A DNA stretch of 64,000 nucleotides. It comes from Rubinisphaera italica. Lineage in GTDB: Bacteria; Planctomycetota; Planctomycetia; Planctomycetales; Planctomycetaceae. Below, one piece after another: positions 14,675 through 23,577 of this stretch (positions are counted from its first letter, which is position 1; each line of letters opens with the position of its first letter). Both the position numbers and the translations under genes were made by a program. The notes under the pieces were generated by a model. The model was not told where the DNA came from, searched no databases, and saw only the letters and a list, made by a program, of their open reading frames with translations. The stretch spans positions 124,001-188,000 of the forward strand of contig NZ_SJPG01000001.1 in assembly GCF_007859715.1 (NCBI RefSeq), written 5' to 3'.

Positions 14675-16603
14675 ATGCGTGGGACTGTTCGACAATGCGA
14701 TCGATTTTTCAGCGGATGCCTGCTGATGATTTCGATACTGATCGGATGTCAAACTGAGTCAGCGACTCGGTTTGAGCCCTCTGCTTTTAAATCTGAAGTC
14801 GTTGAGACGACTGATCAGAGAGCCCAAACCACAAAGTCGCCTGGTGTCGAGTCAATTCGATTTTTGCCCCAACAGCAACGCAAAGAAACGAATTCTGTAC
14901 AGGGACAAGCCGGAGCGAATTTTGTAGCACAGGCGGGAACCTCAACTCACCAAATTTCAGATGAGCCGGATTCTTCAGAAGAGACGGAGTTTCAATTGTT
15001 GAGTGATGAGGTTTTCCAGAATGTGGATCCTCTCATTCCATTTGATGTTCCCTGGCCTGACACAAAAGATGCGATTAATCAGTTGCCTGCTGATTTAAAA
15101 ATCCCGTTTGTGCCTGCCGAGGAAAGTACCGTTCAGAACTTCTCAACGGTACGCAATCCTGCTCCAGAACCGGAACTTGCACCTGACCCCTTCCAGTATC
15201 CCGGACCTGCGATTCCCCGACAAAACGGACCGGCCTATTTCGATATTGAAATGATTCCGCCAGTCGCCTCAAGCCAATTGCAAATTGAACGGACTGGCGA
15301 GAATTTAACGATCATTGCCCGGGATGCTCCGCTCAGTGCTGTCGTCACAATGATTGCTCAGCAGCATGGTTTGAACGTCATTCTCAGCGAAAATCTGGAG
15401 ATGGGAATTACGCTGTCTCTACAGGACGTCCCCCTTCAGGATGCACTCGACAACATTCTGGCCACAACAGGTTGCACCTGGGTTTTGCAGAAAAACATCA
15501 TTCTGATCACTAAAATCAGTAAAGATTCCGACGTCCGTCCCTATGTACAGGGCCGACAAATGCGCGTCATTCCTCTTAACTTTGTCTCCGCTTCTGAAGT
15601 CGAAAAAGTTGTAACAGGATTGCTCTCGCCTGTCGGGCAAATTTTCATTCACGAAACCGATGCCCTCGATAAACGCCGCACTCAGGAACGGATTATTGTC
15701 GAAGATCTTCCGGAGTATGTTTCACGCGTCGAAAACTATGTAATCAATATCGATCGTCCGCCCCGTCAGGTGCTCATCGAAGCGCATGTCATGCAGATTA
15801 AACTGGATGATGAATGTCGGCACGGGGTCAATCTGTCCTATATATCGCAATTGGCTGGAGCGGATATCTCCGTTTCCTCAGGTGGTTTTGCCAACCCGAT
15901 GGCCAGCCCGGCTTTTCTGCTCAATATCAGTGGAGGCAAAATCGATAATGTGATCGAAGCGATTCAGGATACAACAGACTCAAAAACTCTCGCTTCCCCT
16001 AAAGTTCTGGTCCTGAATGGACAGGAAGCCAAAATTCAGATCGGTGAACAAATCGGCTATAAAACGACGACGGTTACGCAAACCAGTACCGTCGAAAATG
16101 TCGATTTTCTGGATGTCGGTGTCGTGCTGAACGTCACTCCGATAATCAGCGATGACGGCAGAATCCTGATGAAGGTCAAACCGGAAGTCTCTACTGGATT
16201 CGTGAATCCGTCAACAGGCCTGCCCGATAAGGATACAACGGAAGTGGATACTACTGTCATGGTGCAGGATGGTCATGGGGTTGTCATTGGAGGATTGATT
16301 AAAGAGATCAATTCCGACCGCCAATCAAAAATCCCATTCATTGGAAGCCTGAAATACATTGGCTATGGATTTCAACGCCGCACAAAAGACAAAGAACGTA
16401 ATGAAATCGTGATTACTTTGATTCCCCGTATCGTTCCCTATCAGGGTGACTATCGCTGCGTTGATCAGGATCAGTTGAATCGCTCAATGACACCACTTCT
16501 CTATGGGCCATTACTGGAAGTCCCCCGTGGAGAACCTGAATTGCTCAATTCGCGAAACAATCCCGCAAAATTGCGAATTCGACAACCTTGCCAGGGGGAT
16601 TAA
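14675..16603 (+). CDS. Secretin (type II/III secretion outer-membrane channel family), lipoprotein
   Basis: 642 residues. A lipoprotein signal (CLLMISILIGC, Cys25) is followed by ~170 disordered, Pro/Gln/Glu-rich residues. Next comes an STN/N0-like domain (~200-270; LTIIARDAPLSAVVTMIAQ), an N1-type domain (RQMRVIPLNFVSASEVEKVV) and a full secretin domain ending IPFIGSLKYIGYGFQRRTKDKERNEIVITLIPRIV. Secretins form multimeric outer-membrane pores for type II secretion or type IV pili. No gspE/F/G or pil genes adjoin it, so it is an orphan here. The frame is open to 14507; ATG 14675 is chosen because it gives a proper lipobox signal. Confidence 0.85.
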   Translation: MRGTVRQCDRFFSGCLLMISILIGCQTESATRFEPSAFKSEVVETTDQRAQTTKSPGVESIRFLPQQQRKETNSVQGQAGANFVAQAGTSTHQISDEPDSSEETEFQLLSDEVFQNVDPLIPFDVPWPDTKDAINQLPADLKIPFVPAEESTVQNFSTVRNPAPEPELAPDPFQYPGPAIPRQNGPAYFDIEMIPPVASSQLQIERTGENLTIIARDAPLSAVVTMIAQQHGLNVILSENLEMGITLSLQDVPLQDALDNILATTGCTWVLQKNIILITKISKDSDVRPYVQGRQMRVIPLNFVSASEVEKVVTGLLSPVGQIFIHETDALDKRRTQERIIVEDLPEYVSRVENYVINIDRPPRQVLIEAHVMQIKLDDECRHGVNLSYISQLAGADISVSSGGFANPMASPAFLLNISGGKIDNVIEAIQDTTDSKTLASPKVLVLNGQEAKIQIGEQIGYKTTTVTQTSTVENVDFLDVGVVLNVTPIISDDGRILMKVKPEVSTGFVNPSTGLPDKDTTEVDTTVMVQDGHGVVIGGLIKEINSDRQSKIPFIGSLKYIGYGFQRRTKDKERNEIVITLIPRIVPYQGDYRCVDQDQLNRSMTPLLYGPLLEVPRGEPELLNSRNNPAKLRIRQPCQGD

Positions 16604-16726
16604 CTCCCGCATCCAGAGCCGTATAATGACTAAGTCATCAACAGTGCTCGAAACAGATGAACTTGATGATCCTTAATTTTTATTTTTAACAATCGATTTT
16701 TATCTTGATAACGTCAGGAAACAAAC

Positions 16727-17020
16727 ATGAGCGATCACATGGAATTGCCTGCTGCATTGCAGAATCTGATAGAACGAAGAACGACACCAACCGGACGAAG
16801 GGAAGCCGATGGTGAAGGGACTCTAACAACGAATCAATACGCAGGTCGAGAGCGCAGAGCCGAGAGCAGACGCACGAGCGATGCACCTCTCGAACACATC
16901 TTAAAAGATGGTGGACAATTCCAGTGCCCGAGTTGCCATGCTGAATATCTGGTTGTAGGCACGATTGAAAATCACGCCTGTCGCGGCTGCGGAAAAACGT
17001 ATCGACTCATGAAAAAGTAG
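16727..17020 (+). CDS. Small zinc-ribbon protein
   Basis: 97 residues. The first ~60 are basic and probably flexible (QNLIERRTTPTGRREADGEG, AGRERRAESRRTS). The C-terminus is a zinc ribbon with two CxxC knuckles (FQCPSCHAEYLVVG and ACRGCGKTYRLM). An AGGAA Shine-Dalgarno 6-7 nt before ATG 16727 supports the start. No known family; it could bind nucleic acid or be a regulatory or assembly factor. It is monocistronic, with a palindromic repeat immediately after its stop codon. Confidence 0.7.
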   Translation: MSDHMELPAALQNLIERRTTPTGRREADGEGTLTTNQYAGRERRAESRRTSDAPLEHILKDGGQFQCPSCHAEYLVVGTIENHACRGCGKTYRLMKK

Positions 17021-17026
17021 ACACCC

Positions 17027-17099
17027 GGTAGGACAGGTTTCCAGCCTGTCTTAATGTCCGTTGGCACCTATAAATGGACAGGCAAGAGCCTGTCCTACC
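17027..17099. repeat. Nested palindromic intergenic repeat
   Basis: Outer arms GGTAGGACAGG (17027-17037) and CCTGTCCTACC (17089-17099) are a perfect 11-bp inverted repeat, and each arm is itself part of a smaller palindrome (GACAGG...CCTGTC twice). It lies between a plus-strand gene and the convergent tat genes, where it could also act as a bidirectional terminator. A single GGTAGGACAGG arm recurs at 48981-48991. Confidence 0.7.
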
Positions 17100-17123
17100 T
17101 TCTCTAAAACCGAAACCGGTGCC

Positions 17124-17393
17124 TCAATCGTCCTGCCGAGGAGGTTCTGGAGCTTCAAACTTGTCGGCTGTCGGACGCAAATCTTCCTCGACTCGCTTCG
17201 TTTCGACAGGTTTAGCGGGGGCCGGCTCGCTGTAAGCCGCTTTACGCATATCCGTTTCAATGGATGTCATGCCGCGTTTGAATTCGACAAACCCCTGCCC
17301 GAGACTCCGGGCCACTTCCGGCAACCGCTTGCCGAATAACAGCAATGCAATGAAGCCGATGATTATCATTTCGGTCCAACCGGGTGAAAACAT
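17124..17393 (-). CDS. tatA: Twin-arginine translocase TatA/TatE-type subunit
   Basis: 89 residues. A short periplasmic N-terminus, one hydrophobic helix (EMIIIGFIALLLFGKRLPE), then the amphipathic helix (VARSLGQGFVEFKRGM) and a Pro/Glu-rich tail give the TatA/B/E architecture. FGKRLPE at the helix hinge is the family signature. The protein helps form the Tat channel that exports folded proteins. A GGGAGAG Shine-Dalgarno precedes ATG 17393. It follows a second tatA-type gene (17457-17684) by 63 bp on the same strand; tatC is not in the window. Distinguishing TatA from TatB is not possible from this sequence alone. Confidence 0.88.
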   Translation of the reverse strand: MFSPGWTEMIIIGFIALLLFGKRLPEVARSLGQGFVEFKRGMTSIETDMRKAAYSEPAPAKPVETKRVEEDLRPTADKFEAPEPPRQDD

Positions 17394-17456
17394 GGTCTCT
17401 CTCCCGAGATTAAGCGTTATCTCAACGCAATAAATTAGAGTAATGAACTTAAAAAA

Positions 17457-17684
17457 TTAGCTATTGGACGATTCTGAAGACTTTTCCGATTTCGATTTCT
17501 CAGAATCGTCATCCAGACTCTCATCGATACTTGTCGTCATCCCTTTTTTGAATTCGGTAATACTTTTACCGACAGAAAACATCGCTGTGGGAAGTCGTTT
17601 GCCGAAAAGTAACAGGATGATCAGCAGCAGAATAATCAATTCAATGCCACCCGGCATTCCGGGGATAAAACCTAAACAGGTCAT
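17457..17684 (-). CDS. tatA: Twin-arginine translocase TatA-type subunit
   Basis: 75 residues with the TatA layout: one transmembrane helix (GIELIILLLIILLLFGKRLP), amphipathic helix (FSVGKSITEFKKGM) and an acidic/Ser/Lys tail. It is upstream of the 17124-17393 paralogue in what looks like a two-gene operon. A GGAG Shine-Dalgarno stands 10 nt before ATG 17684. Two different TatA-type proteins side by side suggest division of labour or a TatA/TatB-like pair. Confidence 0.88.
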   Translation of the reverse strand: MTCLGFIPGMPGGIELIILLLIILLLFGKRLPTAMFSVGKSITEFKKGMTTSIDESLDDDSEKSKSEKSSESSNS

Positions 17685-18360
17685 GATTCAATTCTCCAAT
17701 TTTCACCTGAAATTGAGGGAAATCTACTCAAATTGAGCAGTGATATAATTTGAGTCCGGGGTGGACTTCGTTGAGGACAGTTAACATCGTGACTTCGCAG
17801 ACAGAGCGTCGATTGGGAACCGTTCTTAATTCCTGATCGAACCTTGAATTGAACCGAGGCTTGGAGAGGGAGTCTTTCACGCTCAAGCTGTGGGGAGTAT
17901 TCGACCCAATAACAGTTCAACTCAGAAAGATTCAACGTAATCTGGCGAAACCGATCTGCGAGCATCGCATGGCAGCTATTGAAAATTCAATAGCGAGAAA
18001 TGCTCAAGCTGGCCACCCGGCATGTCCCACAGGGGAGTAGGAAGGTTGAGCGGTATAAAAATTATGACCATCCCACAAGCCAATGTCAATCATTGAGTTT
18101 CCCAATCAACATGCTTTTTGAGTTAATCACTTGGAATCACAAGACTTGGGGATCTGTAGCGGTTCGCGAAACCTTATCAAAAAGACCGATTTTATCATCG
18201 AGTTCCAGGGACAAAATGTTCGATAAATAGTTACAGAGCTACGATCAAATAAGAGATCGTACGAAAATATTACGAGCACAGAAAACAGTTCTATTGTTAT
18301 TACTGCCTATGTCACATGATGTTACCGCGAATCGAGGGCGTCTGACTCACTGATGGATTT
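17685..18360. other. Spacer between tat genes and spoA/fliN-like gene
   Basis: About 675 bases, both neighbours pointing outwards. Short frames exist on both strands but without Shine-Dalgarno sites, length or family resemblance. A 7-bp inverted repeat TACGATC/GATCGTA (18240-18261) is the only structure noted. It presumably contains two divergent promoters; I cannot pinpoint them. Confidence 0.4.
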
Positions 18361-19233
18361 ATGTCTTTAACCACTCTTCAATTTAACACGCTGCATAATT
18401 CCCTCAAACAGGGGACGGATAAAATTGCGGAGGCACTACGGGCAGTTTTCGATGGGGACTGGTCACTGGACTTGAGTGAGCCAATTGAATACTCAAAACT
18501 GTCTGCTCTGGAGGATTCAGGACTCGTTTTCAAACTGTCGTTGGAAAGTGAAGCAGTATATCTTCTAATTCCTGAAGGACCCATTTTGCCAGAATGGGCC
18601 AGCCAGCCAGAAGAGGAGCAGATCGGTCAGCTTGAAGAACTTGCGAAATCACTTGAGAAAACTCTGCTTCAAGACATCGATGAAACGGATCAACGAGCAA
18701 CCACCTGGAGTCAGAAACTTCAGTTAACACTCGAAGAAGAAGCACTTGAGCCTCGTTGTTCTGTGATTTCAATTGAAGCCTATTCCGAAAGTGATCCCAG
18801 TTCGAATCAATTATTATATCTAATTGTGACTGCAAACATGGAAGAGAATGTTCCAGTCACTTCTGATTCTGCCCCAAAACCTGAAACACCATCTGAAAAT
18901 CATCACGACGAATCCACACCAATGTCAGATACGAATACACAAACTGAAATCAATCCCAACGACTTGGTCAATCGGGTTCGTCGGGTACTCCCGTTAACGG
19001 TGAAAGTGTCTGTGCGAGTTGCCGAAAAGAAAATTGACGTTGGTCAACTCGCCAATCTCTGTCCCGGCACGCTGATCATGTTCCAGAAATCCTGCGATGA
19101 CCTGCTCGATCTGTATGTGAACAATCAGCATTATGCCCAGGGCGAAGCGGTAAAAATCGGCGAGAAGTTCGGATTGAAAATCAACGCAGTCGGCATCAAG
19201 CCGCAACGCCCCCCCGGTGTGTTTACGCTTTAA
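18361..19233 (+). CDS. FliM/FliN-family (SpoA domain) protein
   Basis: 290 residues. The last ~85 form a SpoA domain: VRRVLPLTVKVSVRVAEKKI, VGQLANLCPGTLIMFQKSCD, DLYVNNQHYAQGEAVKIGEK, FGLKINAVG, which matches the flagellar switch protein FliN / type III YscQ C-domain. The N-terminal ~170 residues are an unrecognised alpha/beta region (FKLSLESEAVYLLIPEG), followed by a Ser/Thr/Pro/Glu linker (~170-200). FliN builds the switch C-ring with FliM and FliG. No flagellar or type III genes are nearby, and FliN proper is usually much shorter, so this may be a FliY-like or specialised variant. Confidence 0.75.
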   Translation: MSLTTLQFNTLHNSLKQGTDKIAEALRAVFDGDWSLDLSEPIEYSKLSALEDSGLVFKLSLESEAVYLLIPEGPILPEWASQPEEEQIGQLEELAKSLEKTLLQDIDETDQRATTWSQKLQLTLEEEALEPRCSVISIEAYSESDPSSNQLLYLIVTANMEENVPVTSDSAPKPETPSENHHDESTPMSDTNTQTEINPNDLVNRVRRVLPLTVKVSVRVAEKKIDVGQLANLCPGTLIMFQKSCDDLLDLYVNNQHYAQGEAVKIGEKFGLKINAVGIKPQRPPGVFTL

Positions 19234-19335
19234 AACCTGCTTGAGCCAACCGCAGCCCTTGCGATCAAAGCTGCATATTTGCGACAATAAGCGATATTTG
19301 AATCGCTCAACATAAACGCCGTAGGGTTTATACAC

Positions 19336-20028
19336 GTGTCGCAAAAAGCAGTCGTCTTACTCAGTGGAGGACTCGATTCCACCACCACGCTCGCCATCGC
19401 TGCAGACCAGGGTTACGAACTCTACGCGCTTTCGTTCGATTACGGTCAACGCCATCAGTTCGAACTTGAAGCCGCCAAAACTCTGGCTGAGAAGTGGAAC
19501 GTCACACAGCACGTCATCATCCCTCTGAACCTGGCCGCGTTTGGGGGCTCTGCTCTCACCTCCGAAATTGCAGTCCCTAAACACCGCTCGCAGGAAGAAA
19601 TGAATGACGGGATCCCTGTGACGTATGTCCCAGCTCGCAATACCGTGTTCCTTTCGGTCGCCATGGGCTGGGCAGAATCCCTCGGCGCCAGCGATATCTT
19701 CATCGGCGTCAATGCCGTCGATTACAGCGGCTATCCCGATTGCCGTCCCGAGTTCATCAAGTCTTTCGAACAGCTGGCAAACCTCGCCACCAAATCAGGC
19801 GTCGAAGGAACACGCACCTGGAAAATCCATGCCCCGTTAATTCAACTGACAAAAGCCGAGATCATCCGCACAGGAACCAAACTCGGTGTCGACTACGGCT
19901 CAACCCACACCTGTTACGATCCCGACTCCGAAGGCCGCGCCTGCGGCCAATGCGACGCCTGCATATTACGACTCCAGGGCTTCGCTGAAGCCGGCCTAAC
20001 CGATACAGCCGCCTATCAACCCAAGTAG
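19336..20028 (+). CDS. queC: 7-cyano-7-deazaguanine synthase
   Basis: 230 residues, normal for QueC, which converts 7-carboxy-7-deazaguanine to preQ0 using ATP and ammonia in queuosine biosynthesis. The N-terminal PP-loop SGGLDSTT (residues 9-16), then [45 protein letters not shown], and the zinc-binding cysteines near the C-terminus ([17 protein letters not shown]) are all present. Start is GTG 19336. Other que genes are not adjacent. Confidence 0.95.
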   Translation: MSQKAVVLLSGGLDSTTTLAIAADQGYELYALSFDYGQRHQFELEAAKTLAEKWNVTQHVIIPLNLAAFGGSALTSEIAVPKHRSQEEMNDGIPVTYVPARNTVFLSVAMGWAESLGASDIFIGVNAVDYSGYPDCRPEFIKSFEQLANLATKSGVEGTRTWKIHAPLIQLTKAEIIRTGTKLGVDYGSTHTCYDPDSEGRACGQCDACILRLQGFAEAGLTDTAAYQPK

Positions 20029-20060
20029 ACAGACAATACAATAATCATAACCAAACCTGA

Positions 20061-20146
20061 GTGGGTGGCACGCTCTGAGCAAAGCGAAGGGCGTGGTTTC
20101 GCAGGATCACCACGCCCATCACTGCGTTCTGGGACGTGCCACCCAC
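20061..20146. repeat. Nested hairpin element
   Basis: Outer arms GTGGGTGGCACG (20061-20072) and CGTGCCACCCAC (20135-20146) pair perfectly, as do inner arms GGGCGTGGT (20089-20097) and ACCACGCCC (20109-20117). It follows the queC stop codon by 32 bp and may also attenuate transcription. Confidence 0.7.
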
Positions 20147-20248
20147 TTCCATCTCATATGCAGAAAAGTAGGGTGCGTCCTGACGCACAAAAATCGAGTT
20201 CCAAATTCATTTTGACTCATTAACTGAAGTTTTGCAAAAACCCTGTTG

Positions 20249-20274
20249 CAAGCACGAAGCGCAAGTGAGTGAGT
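20249..20274. repeat. Dispersed repeat arm (inverted orientation)
   Basis: CAAGCACGAAGCGCAAG followed by TGAGTGAGT, the reverse-complement orientation of the arm at 11454, 56398 and 57349 with one change. A seven-T run follows directly. Confidence 0.65.
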
Positions 20275-20338
20275 TTTTTTAAGATCGATTTGAAATCCCA
20301 AGAAATAAGAACGCCTGACGAAACTGAAATTGTTTTTT

Positions 20339-20460
20339 AACCACAGAGGCACAGAGGACACGGAGAAGTCTTGAAATCCAAGGCTTATGAAGACTTCGAT
20401 TGTTTGAGCATGACAGCCATTTTCCTAAAATTTCTCTGTGTACTCTGTGCCTCTGTGGTT
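20339..20460. repeat. 18-bp inverted repeat, CCACAGAGGCACAGAG type
   Basis: AACCACAGAGGCACAGAG (20339-20356) is the exact reverse complement of 20443-20460; the pairing continues imperfectly inward. From general knowledge, this motif is a common dispersed intergenic repeat in several bacterial phyla. Confidence 0.7.
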
Positions 20461-20636
20461 TTAATCTTTCTCAAGATCTGTTGAGTCATTTTCGTAGTTT
20501 GGTTTCAAACTGAAGTTTTGCAAAACTCCACTCATTAAGATTACATACGGCTAATAAAAAGAACATCCAACCCGATATTGACTCGAAGGCAAGGTGCGTC
20601 AAGACGCACCCTGCATATTTCAAACGGAATTCTATT

Positions 20637-22103
20637 ATGACACCTCATCAACTCCCGTTGGCCACCCTCCTCGTTGTGACACTCACCTCCTTCAGTTGTG
20701 CCGCAGAACCACAGGCGGAAACAAAATCGTCCTCAAATGCTACAACCACTCTCGGTGAAGACTGGCCCGTCTTCCTCGGACCTTCCGGCATCGGGCTCTC
20801 CTCGGAGACAGGTCTGATCAAGGAATGGCCCGCTGCAGGCCCGCCGGAACTCTGGCAGGCTGAAGTCGGTACCGGATACAGTGCTCCCTCCGTTCGTGGG
20901 AATCGGGTCGTCTGTCATCATCGAATTGGTGATGAGGAAATCGTGCAATGCTTCGATGTGACCAATGGAAAAACACTCTGGAAGCATTCGAATCCCTCTC
21001 AATTCTCCGACCCCTACGGCTACAACAACGGCCCCCGCTGTTCGCCATTGCTGACCGAAACCCTCTGCTACACCTTCGGAGCCGAAGGCCGTCTGCTCTG
21101 TTTGAATCTGGAAGATGGAAAACTGATCTGGGAACGCAAAACTCACGAAGACTTCAACGTCCCGACCGCCTTCTTCGGCGTCGGAGCAACTCCCATTCTC
21201 GAAGACGGCAAACTGATTGTCCTCGTCGGCGGCCAACCCAATTCCGGCGTCGTTGCCTTTGATGCCCAATCGGGCAAAACCCTCTGGGAAAGTTGCGGCA
21301 AAGAAACCTGGAACGGGGTCGCCACCGGCTGGCGACGGCAGGAAAACTACGAGTGGACCGGCGAGGAAATGATCGTCTCCTACTCCTCACCCATCGCCGT
21401 CACCATTCACGGCAAACGACAAATCCTCTGCCTGCTCCGTCATGGGCTCGTTTCGCTCGATCCTGAAACCGGAGCCGAGAATTTTCATTACTGGTTCCGC
21501 GCGCAGGTCCATGAATCGGTCAATGCTGCCCGGCCTGTTGTCATCGGCAATCGCATTCTCCTGACAGCCGCCTATCAGACAGGAGCCGCCTATCTGGAAG
21601 TAGCCGAAGATAGCAAAAGCGTGAAAGAAATCTGGCGCGATACCGAAAACCTGCTCTGCCACTGGTCCACACCCATCCCCGTCGGCAAGTACATCTACGG
21701 CTTCAGCGGCCGTCACGAAAACGGCTCCACCCTCCGCTGCCTCGAACTGGAAACGGGCAAAGTTGTCTGGGAAACCACCGGCTGGGAAGGCCCGCTCGAT
21801 CACCTCTCCCCCGCATCAAGCAGAAGCGTCAAAAATTCGAAGACAGACACCATCGACCCCTGGCCCTACTACGGCCGCGGCTCAAGCATCTGGCTCGACG
21901 GACAATTCCTCATCATCGGAGAACGCGGCACCGTCGCCCTCATCGAAGCCACCCCCGACCACTTCCACGAACTCAACCGCTTCAAACCCAACCAACTCAA
22001 CTACCCCGCCTGGACAGCCCCAGTCCTGAGCCGGGGACGATTGTTTTTGAGAAGCGAAACAGCACTGATGTGTTATGATTTGCGGAAGCCAACAAAACAA
22101 TGA
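20637..22103 (+). CDS. Secreted PQQ-like beta-propeller protein
   Basis: 488 residues. Signal peptide (LATLLVVTLTSFSCAAEP, ~residues 7-24), then repeated propeller blades of the PQQ/quinoprotein type: GKTLWKHSNP, LLCLNLEDGKLIWERK, GVVAFDAQSGKTLWESCG, LRCLELETGKVVWETT. Each has the Asp/Glu-x-x-x-Gly-Lys-x-x-Trp blade signature. Such proteins are abundant and mostly uncharacterised in planctomycetes; there is no evident catalytic dehydrogenase domain, so a binding or scaffold role is more likely than redox catalysis. No Shine-Dalgarno is visible; ATG 20637 gives an intact signal peptide. It appears monocistronic. Confidence 0.85.
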   Translation: MTPHQLPLATLLVVTLTSFSCAAEPQAETKSSSNATTTLGEDWPVFLGPSGIGLSSETGLIKEWPAAGPPELWQAEVGTGYSAPSVRGNRVVCHHRIGDEEIVQCFDVTNGKTLWKHSNPSQFSDPYGYNNGPRCSPLLTETLCYTFGAEGRLLCLNLEDGKLIWERKTHEDFNVPTAFFGVGATPILEDGKLIVLVGGQPNSGVVAFDAQSGKTLWESCGKETWNGVATGWRRQENYEWTGEEMIVSYSSPIAVTIHGKRQILCLLRHGLVSLDPETGAENFHYWFRAQVHESVNAARPVVIGNRILLTAAYQTGAAYLEVAEDSKSVKEIWRDTENLLCHWSTPIPVGKYIYGFSGRHENGSTLRCLELETGKVVWETTGWEGPLDHLSPASSRSVKNSKTDTIDPWPYYGRGSSIWLDGQFLIIGERGTVALIEATPDHFHELNRFKPNQLNYPAWTAPVLSRGRLFLRSETALMCYDLRKPTKQ

Positions 22104-22215
22104 AATAATCAACTCGCGTAGCTCAACAATACCAAGAGATTGCCAGTTCATAAAAACATTTGCATGCTACTTAATGTTATGGTTCCAAGAACTCAACTCT
22201 GAGAAAATAAGGCAA

Positions 22216-23283
22216 ATGTTTTTTATGTCCCGTGCATTATTGATATGGATTCTCCTCTTAAGCTTTACAACTTCAAATGCACTGAGTGTTAATGCTGATA
22301 CTCCCCGTTACATTTCTTGGGATAATTGCGTCTTGCCCGAAATTGATCTCGATTTCCCATGTACCAACCCAACTTACCTTATCAATGACGAAAGAGTACC
22401 CAGAGACATCGTCCTAACAGACAAAGCAGCGAGGGCGGGGATCATGAACGCAAAAATTAAAGACCTTAAGAGATATCGTGATGAATACTCCATTAACTAT
22501 AAGCGTTTCAAAGACATAACTAATCGCGAAGCGGTATCTCGCCCCTTTGTTGTCACAGTTGATATACGTTGTATGAATCAAAAGGGACAGTCAAGAAGGA
22601 ATCGAATTGATCTACTATTAGAACTTCCAGCCGACTTTGAAGAAATATTCACTAAAGAGGCAAAGTTAGAGCTAAAAAGAAGAGAGCAAGAAGAAAAGCG
22701 TAGAATTGCTCAAAAGAAATCGAAGGAAAATGAAGACCGAGAAAATAACGTAAGAGCAATTAGAGTAGAAAGGGAAGAAGCTCATGCCATCAATCAGCTA
22801 ATCAACCCTCCTGATCACGTGATGATGCACATGCTGATATTTCTCGGGATAGTTGCAGTGTTACTTGTTCCAATAGACATGCTGTCACTTGCAGTTATTG
22901 AAAGGATGATTCTGCGTCATAAAGAGGTAGATATTAATTCATCCTCTAAAACTCAACTCATGTTTTGCTTTAAATGCGCACTTGGAACAGTGATTATATG
23001 GTTTTTCTCTCGCTTGTTTAGCCCTTCGATTGCATATGAAGTATTTGGCATTTATTCCGTCCCACAACTTATTGCTTCTTCGCTGGTAACTCTGATTAGT
23101 GGTCGTTTAATATTAACATATGTCCTATTAATGAATGATAATATGTTTAGTAGGAATAAACTCTTGCCGGCTGTTATTTATTTTAACTTATTTGTGTTCC
23201 TGATAATGTCATTGATGTTTGGTTTGATCGTTATGCTTTCGAATTTATCTGAAATGTTTGAAATTTACTTACCTGCCTTTTAA
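22216..23283 (+). CDS. AT-rich orphan membrane protein with coiled coil
   Basis: 355 residues, no recognised family. Signal peptide (SRALLIWILLLSFTTSNALS), an extracytoplasmic domain of ~120 residues, a highly charged helix rich in Glu/Lys/Arg (~145-195; KLELKRREQEEKRRIAQKK), then four to five transmembrane helices (~205-350). The frame is open to 22075, overlapping the previous gene, but ATG 22216 with AAGG just upstream gives a real signal peptide; ATG 22225 is the alternative. Base composition is clearly more A/T-rich than the flanking genes, with many AAA, ATA and TTA codons, which suggests transfer from elsewhere. Confidence 0.65.
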   Translation: MFFMSRALLIWILLLSFTTSNALSVNADTPRYISWDNCVLPEIDLDFPCTNPTYLINDERVPRDIVLTDKAARAGIMNAKIKDLKRYRDEYSINYKRFKDITNREAVSRPFVVTVDIRCMNQKGQSRRNRIDLLLELPADFEEIFTKEAKLELKRREQEEKRRIAQKKSKENEDRENNVRAIRVEREEAHAINQLINPPDHVMMHMLIFLGIVAVLLVPIDMLSLAVIERMILRHKEVDINSSSKTQLMFCFKCALGTVIIWFFSRLFSPSIAYEVFGIYSVPQLIASSLVTLISGRLILTYVLLMNDNMFSRNKLLPAVIYFNLFVFLIMSLMFGLIVMLSNLSEMFEIYLPAF

Positions 23284-23577
23284 TTCCATCGACTGGTGGC
23301 TGGGGTCGTAGCGAAGCTCCAAGAATTCGGCGCATGTCTCGACAGACATTGGCAGTTGGGCCCCTGTGAAAACTCGCTGGATTCAACGGAACTTCCACCA
23401 AATTCTCGTGTCCTACCCTTGTTAGAATCCATTCTCCTTCCCGTTCACCCACGAATGCTATCTGGATGGGTGAGTTTTCAAGAAATTCCGGCTATATTCT
23501 GATCATACAGTCCTAAAATATTGGGATGATGTGAATCGAAACCAACCCCGTTATTGTAGATGAAATAAAGTTAGACC
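23284..23577. other. Spacer before lysA
   Basis: Just under 300 bases. It begins with GGTGGCTGGGGTCGTAGC, similar to a stretch near 11382 and probably a dispersed intergenic motif. I see no gene or terminator. The lysA promoter should be near the 3' end. Confidence 0.4.

Larger units (their letters stand above)
20029..20636. other. Spacer packed with intergenic repeats
   Basis: About 600 non-coding bases made largely of repeat-like modules: a nested hairpin (20061-20146), GGGTGCGTCCTGACGCAC (~20170) and its inverse-type copy GGTGCGTCAAGACGCACC (~20591), a duplicated AACTGAAGTTTTGCAAAA (~20223 and ~20509), a dispersed arm (20249-20274) and an 18-bp inverted repeat (20339-20460). No gene seen. 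Confidence 0.7.
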
